Source: Polynucleobacter sp. AP-Nino-20-G2 (GTDB taxonomy: Bacteria > Pseudomonadota > Gammaproteobacteria > Burkholderiales > Burkholderiaceae). From it: a stretch of 64,000 nucleotides of DNA. The position numbers and the translations under genes are program-made. Under the pieces are notes generated by a model. That model made no database searches and was not told the DNA's origin. It saw only the letters and a program-made list of their open reading frames with translations. Position 1 is the first letter of the stretch. Every line of letters begins with the position of its first letter. Shown in pieces: positions 1 to 8,646 of this stretch. Location: NCBI RefSeq assembly GCF_018688235.1, contig NZ_CP061313.1, forward strand, positions 1,347,130-1,411,129, written 5' to 3'.

Positions 1-1070
1 TGGCGAGAGTAGTTCTCAATCCCCTTGCAGAAGCCCAACTCATTGAGCATCTCCAAATCAAAGCGCGTACGTTGCTCTAGACGTTGCACCTCGACCAACT
101 TACCGTCTTTTACGAACTCGTCGAGTCGTATGCGCAATTCAGCTTTGATTGTTTCGATCGCCTTGAGAACAGTTTCACGTGGAGTGACATAGTGCGAACT
201 TGGATAGACAGTAAAGCGAGGAATTTTTTGACGAATTCTTCCGGTGAGCGGATCAAAGAATTGCAAACTCTCAATCTCATCATCAAATAATTCCACTCGC
301 ACCGCCAACTCATTATGTTCGGCAGGAAAAATGTCAATCGTATCTCCACGCACACGGAAGACTCCGCGCTTAAAGTCCGTCTCATTACGGTCATACTGCA
401 TCGCGATTAAACGCATCAAAATATCACGCTGACTCATCTTGTCGCCGGGGCGCAAAGTCATCACCATGCTGTGATAGTCGCCGGGATTACCAATACCGTA
501 AATTGCCGAAACGGTAGCAACGATGATGACATCGCGGCGCTCTAATAAGCTCTTGGTAGCAGAGAGTCGCATTTGCTCAATATGTTCATTGATCGAAGAA
601 TCCTTCTCAATAAACAAGTCGCGCTGCGGCACGTATGCCTCTGGCTGATAGTAGTCGTAGTAACTTACAAAGTATTCCACCGCATTTTTTGGGAAAAATT
701 CCCTAAATTCACTATAGAGCTGGGCAGCCAAAGTTTTATTGGGCGCAAAAATGATGGCTGGACGACCCGTTCTAGCAATGACATTGGCCATCGTGAAGGT
801 CTTACCCGAACCAGTCACCCCGAGAAGGGTCTGGAAGGTCAATCCATCCTCAATTCCAGCTACTAAGGCGTCAATTGCGGCTGGCTGATCACCTGCAGGC
901 GGAAACGGCTGATACAGCTGAAATGGAGAGCCAGGGAAGGAAACAAACTTGGCTGGATCGAGATCGTGACCTACCTCGCCCAAAGGATCAGCCACAGGGC
1001 TTTTCTTGCTTTCGGCAACTTTGGAATTCGTGGAAGTTTTACTCAACTTAGGGGGCATCTCAGCTATCAT
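1..1070 (-). CDS. uvrB: UvrABC excinuclease subunit B, N-terminal part (runs off window)
   Basis: Reading the minus strand from the ATG at 1070 gives about 356 codons of UvrB, the helicase-like subunit that verifies DNA lesions with UvrA and then loads UvrC during nucleotide excision repair. A nonconserved N-terminal tail of about 40 residues is followed by the UvrB opening FQLYQPFPPAGDQPAAI, the Walker A motif GVTGSGKT at residues 84-91, and the beta-hairpin region containing YYDYYQPEAYVP. The gene leaves the window before the later helicase motifs, so the C-terminal UvrC-binding domain is not visible. A second in-frame ATG at 1058 is an alternative start. The gene is divergent from the aminotransferase at 1253. 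I saw no convincing LexA box in front of it. Confidence 0.97.
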   Translation of the reverse strand, partial: MIAEMPPKLSKTSTNSKVAESKKSPVADPLGEVGHDLDPAKFVSFPGSPFQLYQPFPPAGDQPAAIDALVAGIEDGLTFQTLLGVTGSGKTFTMANVIARTGRPAIIFAPNKTLAAQLYSEFREFFPKNAVEYFVSYYDYYQPEAYVPQRDLFIEKDSSINEHIEQMRLSATKSLLERRDVIIVATVSAIYGIGNPGDYHSMVMTLRPGDKMSQRDILMRLIAMQYDRNETDFKRGVFRVRGDTIDIFPAEHNELAVRVELFDDEIESLQFFDPLTGRIRQKIPRFTVYPSSHYVTPRETVLKAIETIKAELRIRLDEFVKDGKLVEVQRLEQRTRFDLEMLNELGFCKGIENYSR

Positions 1071-1252
1071 TTCACTTGTGACTTTTAGTTCACAGCGAAT
1101 TTTGTACAAACAATGATTTTGCCGTTTTTATTTAGAAATAGTTGAATCTAGCCTCAAAAACAGACATTTAAAGCAAATTTAACTAAATTTAACGTCAATT
1201 AACCCAGAAATACCCCCTTATTCACCCTTAATCACGCCTTTTTGACTCTCAA
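1071..1252. promoter_or_regulatory. Divergent AT-rich promoter region with a tandem repeat
   Basis: This 182-base gap separates the divergent uvrB and aminotransferase genes and must hold both promoters. It contains two direct copies of AAATTTAAC at 1175-1183 and 1185-1193, spaced 10 bases apart, about one helical turn. I see no recognisable operator and no strong Shine-Dalgarno sequence in front of the aminotransferase ATG. Confidence 0.45.
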
Positions 1253-2452
1253 ATGAACCTTTTTAACTCCGTACAGCTAGCCCCTAAAGACCCTATTTTT
1301 GGCCTCACAGAAGCCTATGTCGCCGATCAACGCGCAGACAAGGTAAACCTGGGTGTTGGCGTGTATTACACCGACGAGGGCAAGGTACCTCTTTTGAAGG
1401 CCGTTGTTAAGGCCGAAGAGGCGATTGTGGCGAAGCATTCTCCACGTAGCTACATCCCAATCGAAGGCCCAAATCCTTATAACAGTGCAGTTCAGAATCT
1501 CTTGTTTGGTGCAGACTCTGCACTAATCAAGGATGGTCGCGTTGTTACCGCCGAATGTCTTGGCGGTACTGGTGCATTGCGCGTTGGCGCTGATTTTATT
1601 AAGCGCCTCAATTTAAACGCCCCTTGCGCCATCAGTAATCCAACCTGGGAAAACCATCGCGGCATTTTTGAATCTGCTGGTTTTGAAGTGGTTGAATACA
1701 CCTACTTTGATGGCAAGACTCGTGGTGTTGATTTCGATGGCATGGTGAAGTCACTAGAATCTTTCCCAAAGTTCACTACTGTGTTGTTGCACGCTTGCTG
1801 CCACAACCCAACCGGCGCCGACATCACTGAGGCGCAATGGCGTCAGGTGATTGATATCTGCAAAGCAAAGCAATTGATCCCTTTTTTGGATATGGCCTAT
1901 CAGGGCTTTGCCGCCGGCATTGAGCAAGATGGCATTGCCGTTCGCTTGTTTGCTGAATCCGGAATGTCCTTCTTTGTTTCCAGCTCATTCTCTAAATCTT
2001 TTTCACTATACGGCGAGCGCGTTGGCGCCTTGTCGATCGTGACTCAGAGTAAAGATGAATCTACTCGCGTACTGTCTCAATTAAAGCGCGTCATTCGCAC
2101 CAACTATTCCAATCCTCCAACACATGGCGCTGCAATTGCTGCTGCCGTTCTGAATTCACCAGAACTCAGAAAGCTTTGGGAAGATGAATTGGCTGAAATG
2201 CGTGATCGCATTAAGGCAATGCGTCATGGCTTAGTAGAAAAACTCGCTGCTGCAGGCGTAAAGCAAGACTTTGCCTTCATTGAAGCTCAGCGAGGCATGT
2301 TCTCTTATTCGGGCTTAAGCGCCGAGCAAGTTGAACGCTTGCAAAAAGAAGATGGCATTTATGCCCTCTCTACTGGGCGTATTTGTGTGGCTGCCCTCAA
2401 TACTAAAAATATTGATAAAGTAGCCAAAGCAATCGCCCGCGTTTTAGCGTAA
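1253..2452 (+). CDS. tyrB: Aromatic/aspartate aminotransferase (class I, PLP)
   Basis: This 399-residue protein is a fold-type I aminotransferase of the AspC/TyrB family, transferring amino groups between aspartate or aromatic amino acids and 2-oxoglutarate in the cytoplasm. The opening NLFNSVQLAPKDPIFGLTEAY, the substrate-side HNPTGAD motif near residue 185, and the PLP-binding Lys248 in SSSFSKSFSLYGERVG are all present. Length matches the family (about 397). Sequence alone does not separate the aspartate and tyrosine enzymes; tyrB is the usual name for this position next to uvrB in Burkholderiales. No strong ribosome binding site precedes the ATG. phaZ follows 32 bases downstream on the same strand and may be cotranscribed. 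Confidence 0.88.
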   Translation: MNLFNSVQLAPKDPIFGLTEAYVADQRADKVNLGVGVYYTDEGKVPLLKAVVKAEEAIVAKHSPRSYIPIEGPNPYNSAVQNLLFGADSALIKDGRVVTAECLGGTGALRVGADFIKRLNLNAPCAISNPTWENHRGIFESAGFEVVEYTYFDGKTRGVDFDGMVKSLESFPKFTTVLLHACCHNPTGADITEAQWRQVIDICKAKQLIPFLDMAYQGFAAGIEQDGIAVRLFAESGMSFFVSSSFSKSFSLYGERVGALSIVTQSKDESTRVLSQLKRVIRTNYSNPPTHGAAIAAAVLNSPELRKLWEDELAEMRDRIKAMRHGLVEKLAAAGVKQDFAFIEAQRGMFSYSGLSAEQVERLQKEDGIYALSTGRICVAALNTKNIDKVAKAIARVLA

Positions 2453-2484
2453 CAAGCGGTTCTACCGAGTTATTAGGAGGCAGC

Positions 2485-3774
2485 ATGCTATATCAGTTAC
2501 ACGAATTTCAAAAAGCCCTACTTCAACCAGTAAGCTCATGGGCTCGAGCAGCTTCTGAGGCATTTATCAATGCCTCAAATCCGGCCTCGAAGATTCCAGG
2601 ATCTGATCGCTTAGCTGCCAGCTACGAACTCCTCTACCGTCTTGGTAAGAACTATAAAAAACCAGAATTTGGTATTCGTTCAGTACAGGCGCATGGCAAA
2701 GAAGTAGCTATTCACGAAAGAACTGTTTTAGCTAAACCTTTTTGCAACCTCATTCGCTTCAAACGTTTTTCCGATGACCTTGATGTCATCAAGAAACTAA
2801 AAGATGATCCAGTAGTGTTGGTGGTTGCGCCACTTTCCGGACACCACTCCACGCTTTTGCGCGATACCGTGCGCACACTATTGCAAGATCACAAGGTATA
2901 CATCACTGATTGGATTGATGCCCGCATTGTTCCAGCTGAAGACGGTGAGTTCGGTTTAGATGATTACGTTCACTATGTACAAGATTTCATCCGCACAATT
3001 GGTGCTGAGAACTTACATGTGATCTCCGTATGTCAACCAACCGTTCCAACCTTAGGCGCAATCTCTTTGATGGCCTCCGCCGGCGAAAAGACGCCTGCAT
3101 CCATGATCATGATGGGCGGCCCAATCGACGCCCGCAAATCTCCAACTGCCGTGAATAATTTGGCTGATCAAAAGTCTTACGAATGGTTCGAAAGTCATGT
3201 GATCTACAAGGTACCTCCAACCTATCCAGGCGCTGGCCGTAAGGTGTACCCAGGATTCTTGCAACACACAGGCTTTATTGCCATGAACCCACAAAACCAC
3301 TTGCAATCCCACTGGGACTATTTCCAGAACTTGGTTCGCGGTGACGAGCAAGATGCTGAGGCGCATATTCGTTTCTATGATGAATACAACGCCGTTCTAG
3401 ATATGGATGCAAAGTTTTACTTAGACACCATCAAAACAGTATTCCAAGAATATGCCTTGCCTAATGGCACATGGACAGTATCAGGTGATTTAGTTAAGCC
3501 ACAAGACATTAAGAAAACCGCCCTACTTACTGTTGAGGGCGAGTTGGACGATATCTCCGGTAGTGGTCAAACTCGCTCGGCCCATGCGCTTTGTGCCGGC
3601 ATTCCCAAGTCTGCCAAGGATCATTACGAAGTTGCAGGCGCTGGTCACTACGGCATCTTCTCCGGTCGTCGCTGGCGCGAAAAGGTGTATCCAAAGATTA
3701 AATCCTTCATTCGTGAACATCAGCCGGCCCAACGAAAGACGAAAGCTAGACTCCCCAAATTAGGAGCAAAGTAA
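2485..3774 (+). CDS. phaZ: Intracellular polyhydroxybutyrate depolymerase (PhaZ type)
   Basis: The 429-residue product matches the intracellular PHB depolymerases of Ralstonia type, which mobilise stored polyhydroxybutyrate granules. There is no signal peptide. Like the characterised PhaZa1 enzyme it has cysteine rather than serine as nucleophile: Cys183 lies in VISVCQPTVP, and Asp355 (GELDD) and His388 (AGAGHYG) fall at the family triad positions. A strong Shine-Dalgarno AGGAGG sits 5 bases before the ATG. The gene implies that the cell makes PHB, although no phaC, phaA or phaB is in this window. A perfect hairpin lies directly downstream (3783-3810). Confidence 0.93.
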   Translation: MLYQLHEFQKALLQPVSSWARAASEAFINASNPASKIPGSDRLAASYELLYRLGKNYKKPEFGIRSVQAHGKEVAIHERTVLAKPFCNLIRFKRFSDDLDVIKKLKDDPVVLVVAPLSGHHSTLLRDTVRTLLQDHKVYITDWIDARIVPAEDGEFGLDDYVHYVQDFIRTIGAENLHVISVCQPTVPTLGAISLMASAGEKTPASMIMMGGPIDARKSPTAVNNLADQKSYEWFESHVIYKVPPTYPGAGRKVYPGFLQHTGFIAMNPQNHLQSHWDYFQNLVRGDEQDAEAHIRFYDEYNAVLDMDAKFYLDTIKTVFQEYALPNGTWTVSGDLVKPQDIKKTALLTVEGELDDISGSGQTRSAHALCAGIPKSAKDHYEVAGAGHYGIFSGRRWREKVYPKIKSFIREHQPAQRKTKARLPKLGAK

Positions 3775-3782
3775 TCCACAAC

Positions 3783-3810
3783 AATTAGAAGCCCTTAGAG
3801 GCTTCTAATT
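3783..3810 (+). terminator. Perfect 11-bp hairpin after phaZ
   Basis: AATTAGAAGCC and GGCTTCTAATT form an 11-bp perfect stem with the six-base loop CTTAGA, 8 bases after the phaZ stop. No long U tract follows, so it may be a weak terminator or a 3'-end stabilising hairpin before rnfB. Confidence 0.6.
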
Positions 3811-3829
3811 ACTTTAGGGTCAGCAATAC

Positions 3830-4522
3830 ATGAAAATTCACCAGGCAAATACACTAATCGACCGCCTGGTTGATGCCCTTCCCCAGACTCAATGTAGAAA
3901 ATGCGGCTACCCAGATTGCCACGCCTATGCTGAAGCTTTGGCTTCTGGCGAGGCTTTGCCTAATCAATGCCCTCCGGGTGGCGTAGAAGGCATCAAGAGA
4001 CTCAGCGCCATCCTGGCGCCCATCTACCCTCAAGATGCGTTTGATCTACAACCTACGATTAATCCGACGTGTGGGGTGGAACGTCCTAGACCAGTAGCAT
4101 TCATCGACCCCAAGACGTGTATTGGCTGCACGCTGTGCATTCAGGCTTGCCCAGTAGATGCGATCGTTGGCGCCTCCAAGCAAATGCATGTGGTTTTAAG
4201 CGACTGGTGCACTGGATGTGATCTTTGCATTCCCCCCTGCCCAGTAGATTGCATCACCATGATTAATGTCACAGGCAATCAAACTGGATGGGACGCATGG
4301 TCTCAAGAGTTGGCCGATACAGCACGCGCGAGGTATTACGCACGCGACGCTCGATTGGATCGTGAACAACGCGACAACGAGGAGCGTCTAGCTAAAAAGG
4401 CAGCCGCTAAACTGGTGGCAGTGAATGCGGAACATCCAGATTCAGAAGAAGCAAAAAAAGAACAGGAAAGAAAACGCGCCATCATTGCAGCGGCAATTGC
4501 ACGGGCCCAGCAAAAGAAATGA
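3830..4522 (+). CDS. rnfB: RnfB-type Fe-S electron-transfer protein, stand-alone
   Basis: The 230-residue protein has the RnfB Fe-S domain (CRKCGYPDCHAYA, then CPPGG, residues 22-55) followed by two [4Fe-4S] ferredoxin motifs, CIGCTLCIQACPVDAI and CTGCDLCIPPCPVDCI. It lacks the N-terminal membrane anchor of E. coli RnfB and ends in a highly charged Lys/Glu/Ala-rich tail of about 60 residues. No other rnf genes are nearby, so an Rnf complex is unlikely; it probably acts as a soluble ferredoxin. The stop overlaps the nth start (ATGA), suggesting translational coupling. A lone rnfB next to nth is a familiar betaproteobacterial arrangement, but its electron partner is unknown to me. Confidence 0.88.
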   Translation: MKIHQANTLIDRLVDALPQTQCRKCGYPDCHAYAEALASGEALPNQCPPGGVEGIKRLSAILAPIYPQDAFDLQPTINPTCGVERPRPVAFIDPKTCIGCTLCIQACPVDAIVGASKQMHVVLSDWCTGCDLCIPPCPVDCITMINVTGNQTGWDAWSQELADTARARYYARDARLDREQRDNEERLAKKAAAKLVAVNAEHPDSEEAKKEQERKRAIIAAAIARAQQKK

Positions 4523-5178
4523 TGAACCTAGAAAAACGTCGAGCCTTCTTCGAGCAACTACAGGCGAACAATCCACATCCAGAAACGGAGCTGGAATATA
4601 GCTCTCCATTTGAGCTACTGATAGCGGTATTGCTATCCGCTCAAGCAACAGATATCTCAGTCAACAAAGGAACGCGCAAGCTCTTTCGGATTGCCAATAC
4701 TCCTCAAGCCCTATTGGATCTGGGGGAAGAAGGCGTCAAGCCCTATATTCAACACATTGGATTATTTAATGCCAAAGGTAGACATATTCAGGAGACCTGC
4801 CGACTGCTACTTGAAAAGCATGGCGGTGAAGTTCCTCAGAATCGCGAGGAACTAGAAGCGCTACCAGGTGTTGGCAGAAAAACAGCAAATGTCATTCTCA
4901 ATACCGCCTTTGGGCAACCCACCATGGCTGTAGACACTCACATTTTTAGAGTCTCCAACCGCACTGGTTTAGCGCCTGGCAAAGATGTGCTCAAGGTCGA
5001 AGAACAATTGCTTAAGCGTGTACCAAAAGAATATTTACAAGATGCCCACCATTGGCTGATTCTGCACGGCAGATATACCTGCAAGGCCCGCAACCCCGAT
5101 TGTGAGCAATGCATTGTTGAGCCACTATGCGGCTTTAAACAAAAAACTGGCAAAGGAAAAGTCCGTGGCGATATTTAA
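4519..5178 (+). CDS. nth: Endonuclease III (DNA glycosylase/AP lyase)
   Basis: Nth removes oxidised pyrimidines in base excision repair. The 219-residue sequence carries the helix-hairpin-helix LPGVGRKTANVI, with the catalytic Lys at 121 counted from this ATG (120 from the ATG immediately after it, matching E. coli numbering), the catalytic Asp139 in MAVDTH, and the C-terminal [4Fe-4S] loop with Cys-X6-Cys-X2-Cys-X5-Cys (CKARNPDCEQCIVEPLC). It overlaps rnfB by 4 bases and the DUF1841 gene by 14, so the three genes form a tight operon. The shared Fe-S chemistry of RnfB and Nth is suggestive, but I know of no established functional link. Confidence 0.96.
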   Translation: MMNLEKRRAFFEQLQANNPHPETELEYSSPFELLIAVLLSAQATDISVNKGTRKLFRIANTPQALLDLGEEGVKPYIQHIGLFNAKGRHIQETCRLLLEKHGGEVPQNREELEALPGVGRKTANVILNTAFGQPTMAVDTHIFRVSNRTGLAPGKDVLKVEEQLLKRVPKEYLQDAHHWLILHGRYTCKARNPDCEQCIVEPLCGFKQKTGKGKVRGDI

Positions 5179-5596
5179 TCCAACCCGTGAAGAGGTGCGT
5201 CGTTTTTTCTGCGATACCTGGAAAAAGAAAACTGAGAATCACATTCTCACACCAATGGAAACGCTTGCGAGTGATTGGATGGTGCAGCACCCTGAGTATC
5301 ACGCAGTATTGACCGATCCAGAGGATGCGATTGCTCAAGACTACACTCCGGAGCGCGGGGAAACGAACCCCTTCCTGCATCTCTCTATGCACCTATCCAT
5401 CAGCGAGCAAATATCAATTGACCAACCTCCCGGCATCAAAGCAATCGCAGAAAAGCTCTCTAAGAAATTAGGCTCTGAGCATGAAGCCCAACACGCCATG
5501 ATGGAATGCCTAGGGCAGGTCATGTGGGAAGCGCAACGTGAGGGCCAAGCGCTTAGCCCCGAGAAATATCTTGAGGCGCTGCAGAAGTTAAATTAG
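5165..5596 (+). CDS. DUF1841 family protein
   Basis: I place the start at GTG 5165, giving 143 residues beginning MAIFNPTREEVRRFF, the usual beginning of this family. An upstream in-frame GTG at 5102 would add 21 residues read through the end of nth, and looks wrong. The purine-rich AAAGGAAAAG before 5165 can serve as ribosome binding site. The protein is soluble, has no signal peptide, and contains the conserved NPFLHLSMHLSISEQ stretch and MMECLGQVMWEAQR helix. DUF1841 has no established function; it is widespread in beta- and gammaproteobacteria. The stop codon overlaps that of the convergent transporter gene. Confidence 0.85.
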   Translation: MAIFNPTREEVRRFFCDTWKKKTENHILTPMETLASDWMVQHPEYHAVLTDPEDAIAQDYTPERGETNPFLHLSMHLSISEQISIDQPPGIKAIAEKLSKKLGSEHEAQHAMMECLGQVMWEAQREGQALSPEKYLEALQKLN

Positions 5597-6474
5597 TGGC
5601 TACGCTTCACCAGCATGCGCTTGCTCAAAATTACGGTAGAAACAACCAGAAATGCGAATACCAGATTCATTGCAGTCAGGTGATCACCCAATAACAAACT
5701 TGAGGCGAGCAGTGTGCAAAAGGGTTGGATAAGCTGAACTTGACTCACTCTTGCGATCCCGCCAATCGCAAGACCCTCATACCAGAAGAAAAATCCTAAA
5801 TACATCGGAAATAGACTGAGATACACAAAGCTCGTCCAAGCAACTGCACCAACGTCCCAATACGCTGAAGAGAATGTGAAATAAGTCGCCACAATATTAA
5901 TAGGCAATGAAATGGCTAATGCCCAAGAGATGACTGCGCGTGGGTTCATTCGCCTAGATAACTCCCCGCCCTCCACATAACCAACACATGCACAAATCCC
6001 ACCAAGCACTAAGAGGCTATCGATATAGGTAAAACTGCCAGAACTTTTGAGAAGCGCATAAATCATGACAAGCCCTGCGCCGAGCATTGATACAAACCAA
6101 AAGCCCACGGATGGGCGCTCCTTAAAGCGAATGACTCCAATCACTGTGGTGGCCAAGGGCATCATTCCTAAAATGACGGCGCCATGAGAGGAAGAACCCT
6201 CTTTCATCGCTACCGTAGTAAAAATTGGAAACCCAAATACAACCCCCATCGCAATCACAGCGAACTTCGCTAAGTCTGATTTACTGGGAAGCGAAATATG
6301 GTTATAGGAAAGATAAGCTAGAGCAACTAGACCGGCTAAGGACGCTCTACCAAATGCAATGAAATAAGGGTCAAAGCTTACAACTGCAATTTTGCTTACT
6401 GGTAATGTTAAGCTAAAAATGAGAATGCCAATAAATCCAATTAGCATTCCTTTGGTTTCTCTGTTCACTAACAC
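5593..6474 (-). CDS. EamA/DMT-family transporter
   Basis: The 293-residue protein is almost entirely hydrophobic, with about ten predicted membrane segments in two EamA repeats, typical of drug/metabolite (RhaT/RarD-like) exporters. The N terminus carries the common DMT pattern MLIGFIGILIFSLTLPVSKIAV, and the C terminus is short and basic (SKRMLVKRSH). The substrate cannot be deduced. The gene is monocistronic or pairs with the HIT gene, which ends 34 bases upstream on the same strand. Confidence 0.85.
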   Translation of the reverse strand: MLVNRETKGMLIGFIGILIFSLTLPVSKIAVVSFDPYFIAFGRASLAGLVALAYLSYNHISLPSKSDLAKFAVIAMGVVFGFPIFTTVAMKEGSSSHGAVILGMMPLATTVIGVIRFKERPSVGFWFVSMLGAGLVMIYALLKSSGSFTYIDSLLVLGGICACVGYVEGGELSRRMNPRAVISWALAISLPINIVATYFTFSSAYWDVGAVAWTSFVYLSLFPMYLGFFFWYEGLAIGGIARVSQVQLIQPFCTLLASSLLLGDHLTAMNLVFAFLVVSTVILSKRMLVKRSH

Positions 6475-6508
6475 CCTTTGGAATTACAAGACTGATTTTC
6501 GAGGAATC

Positions 6509-6949
6509 TTAGGATAGCAGGGCAATCGCAGACTTGATTGCAGCCGGCAATTGTTGCGTCAATTTCATACGCATTTCTAAATTGCTTGATGGCGTTTGTT
6601 GAGTCCTTTGCGACCAAGCCGATCCCGGGAAGAATGCATCGTCCTTATACCTGGGGATGACATGCCAATGAATATGGGGAACCATATTTCCCAAGGCGGC
6701 AATATTGACCTTATCGGGATGCATTACATGCCGCACAGCCTCCTCCACCGCAAATACCAAGGACATGACATGTTCACGCTCACCGTATGTGAGATCTGTC
6801 ATTTCAGCGACATGGCGATTCCAAATAACACGGCAAAATCCCGGCAGATCCGAATCATTCACTAAGATGACTCTGCAGTCATCTCCGCGCCAAACTAGTT
6901 GACCATCCTCAGGCCTGAGCTCGTCTTTACACAGTACGCAATTAGTCAT
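6509..6949 (-). CDS. HIT-family nucleotide hydrolase/transferase
   Basis: This 146-residue protein contains the histidine triad HIHWHV at residues 92-97 with the following PRYKDD, and an N-terminal CVLC pair that could bind zinc. HIT proteins hydrolyse nucleoside phosphoramidates or dinucleotides; the exact substrate here is unknown. The family usually has about 110-150 residues, so the gene is full length. It lies downstream of isocitrate lyase on the same strand, but a terminator hairpin separates the two. Confidence 0.9.
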   Translation of the reverse strand: MTNCVLCKDELRPEDGQLVWRGDDCRVILVNDSDLPGFCRVIWNRHVAEMTDLTYGEREHVMSLVFAVEEAVRHVMHPDKVNIAALGNMVPHIHWHVIPRYKDDAFFPGSAWSQRTQQTPSSNLEMRMKLTQQLPAAIKSAIALLS

Positions 6950-6960
6950 TGAAATAATGT

Positions 6961-7008
6961 AAACGAAAACGGCATCTAAGTCACCTTTGCGAGGTAATTT
7001 AGATGCCG
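6961..7008 (-). terminator. Rho-independent terminator of aceA
   Basis: CGGCATCTAA at 6970-6979 pairs with TTAGATGCCG at 6999-7008, and an inner ACCT/AGGT stem extends the hairpin. Read on the minus strand the stem is followed by TTTTCGTTT. It lies between the aceA stop (7056) and the HIT start (6949). Confidence 0.85.
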
Positions 7009-7055
7009 CGGCAGTATTGGTGCTACTGCTTCTACTGCATACTACTTAGGGATTC

Positions 7056-8354
7056 TTAATGGAACTGCTCTTCTTCTGTAGAACCAGTCAATGCTGTAAC
7101 TGAAGACTTACCACCCTGAATAACCGTAGTAACGTCATCGAAGTAACCAGTACCAACTTCCTGTTGATGAGAAACGAATGTATAACCACGATCACGAGCA
7201 GCAAATTCTGGCTCTTGTACTTTCTCGATGTATGCAGTCATACCGCGCTGCATGTAGTCTTGAGCCAAGTCGAACATGTTGTACCACATAGAGTGAATAC
7301 CAGCGAGAGTAATAAATTGATACTTGTAACCCATAGCGCCTAATTCACGTTGGAACTTAGCGATAGTGGCATCGTCCAAGTTTTTCTTCCAATTGAATGA
7401 TGGTGAGCAGTTGTAAGCCAACATCTTGCCTGGGAACTTAGCACGAATAGCTTCGGCAAACTGACGGGCAAATTCAAGGTCAGGAGTACCAGTCTCACAC
7501 CAAACCATATCGGCGTATGCTGCGTATGCCAAACCACGGGAGATCGCCTGATCCAAGCCCTTACGTGTTTTGTAGAAGCCTTCAGCTGTACGCTCACCAG
7601 TCAAGAATGGCTTGTCATTTGCATCGTAGTCAGATGTCAACAAATCAGCAGCCTCAGCATCAGTACGAGCCAAGATGATTGTTGGAACACCCATGACGTC
7701 AGCAGCCAAACGTGCTGAGATCAATTTTTGTACAGACTCAGACGTTGGCAACAATACCTTACCGCCTAAGTGACCACACTTCTTAACGGATGACAGCTGA
7801 TCTTCGAAGTGAACACCAGCAGCGCCCTGCTTGATCAATGCTTTACTTAATTCAAATGCATTCAACACGCCGCCAAAACCAGCTTCAGCATCGGCAACGA
7901 TTGGCGCAAAGTATTCGATATAACCAGCATCACCCTTATTAATGCCTTTTGCAGTCTGAATCTCATCGGCACGTTGGAATGAGTTATTAATGCGCTCAAC
8001 CATCTTAGGCACTGAGTCAACTGGATACAAAGATTGATCAGGGTACATTGCCGCGTATGAGTTACCGTCAGCAGCAACTTGCCAACCCGACAAGTAGATG
8101 GCTTGAACACCAGCTTTAACCTGTTGCATTGCTTGACCACCTGTCAATGCGCCTAAACAGTTTACGTAGGCTTCGTTGTTAACCAATTCCCATAAACGCT
8201 CAGCACCATGCTTGGCCAATGTGTGCTCGATCTTCAATGAACCGCGGAGGCGTACAACATCCTCGGCTGTATAGCCACGAGTAATACCCTTCCAGCGTGG
8301 ATTAGTATCCCAATCCTTTTGTAACGCTGCGATTTCTGCTTTGCGATCTGCCAT
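7056..8354 (-). CDS. aceA: Isocitrate lyase
   Basis: AceA cleaves isocitrate to glyoxylate and succinate, the first step of the glyoxylate shunt, allowing growth on acetate, fatty acids or stored PHB. At 432 residues it is the standard bacterial form, with the catalytic motif KKCGHLGGKVL (Cys193), the Mg-binding region around VADAEAGFGG, and CSPSFNW further on. A good Shine-Dalgarno GGGAGAG lies 5-6 bases before the ATG. Malate synthase is not in the window. The upstream gap is rich in palindromes, suggesting tight carbon-source control; the pairing with phaZ in the same region fits reuse of C2/C4 carbon, although that is inference. Confidence 0.98.
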   Translation of the reverse strand: MADRKAEIAALQKDWDTNPRWKGITRGYTAEDVVRLRGSLKIEHTLAKHGAERLWELVNNEAYVNCLGALTGGQAMQQVKAGVQAIYLSGWQVAADGNSYAAMYPDQSLYPVDSVPKMVERINNSFQRADEIQTAKGINKGDAGYIEYFAPIVADAEAGFGGVLNAFELSKALIKQGAAGVHFEDQLSSVKKCGHLGGKVLLPTSESVQKLISARLAADVMGVPTIILARTDAEAADLLTSDYDANDKPFLTGERTAEGFYKTRKGLDQAISRGLAYAAYADMVWCETGTPDLEFARQFAEAIRAKFPGKMLAYNCSPSFNWKKNLDDATIAKFQRELGAMGYKYQFITLAGIHSMWYNMFDLAQDYMQRGMTAYIEKVQEPEFAARDRGYTFVSHQQEVGTGYFDDVTTVIQGGKSSVTALTGSTEEEQFH

Positions 8355-8646
8355 GTTTCTCTCCCTAAGTTAAACAAATACTTCTCATTACGAATATTGA
8401 GACGCTGATTTGAAGTGTTCAAGTCTTATGTCTTATATAAGAGTTTAAGGATCTGAAATAAGCATGCAAGCACTATTTCAATATTTATTGAAAATATTTA
8501 AATCAATAGATTCAATTACTTAAATGTTATTTTTTGCTATGTGAAATTCTTATTCACTGGGCGAAAGAACGCTCTAAGTAAATTGCTGCACCGCATTTTG
8601 CGTATGGAAATGCCTTTCCACATTGTGAAATTAGAGCTAGATCAGC
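8355..8646 (-). promoter_or_regulatory. aceA upstream region with three palindromes
   Basis: This 292-base gap has no gene. It contains TCTTATATAAGA at 8431-8442, preceded by a half-copy TCTTAT, about 77 bases before the aceA ATG and probably at the promoter; TTTCAAT-ATTT-ATTGAAA at 8476-8493; and TGGAAA-TGCC-TTTCCA at 8605-8620. The last resembles the TGGAAAT-N-ATTTCCA consensus described for IclR, the repressor of the E. coli glyoxylate operon, but with a spacer one base longer. TCTTATATAAGA has the look of a GntR-family operator. Which proteins bind is unknown. Confidence 0.5.
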
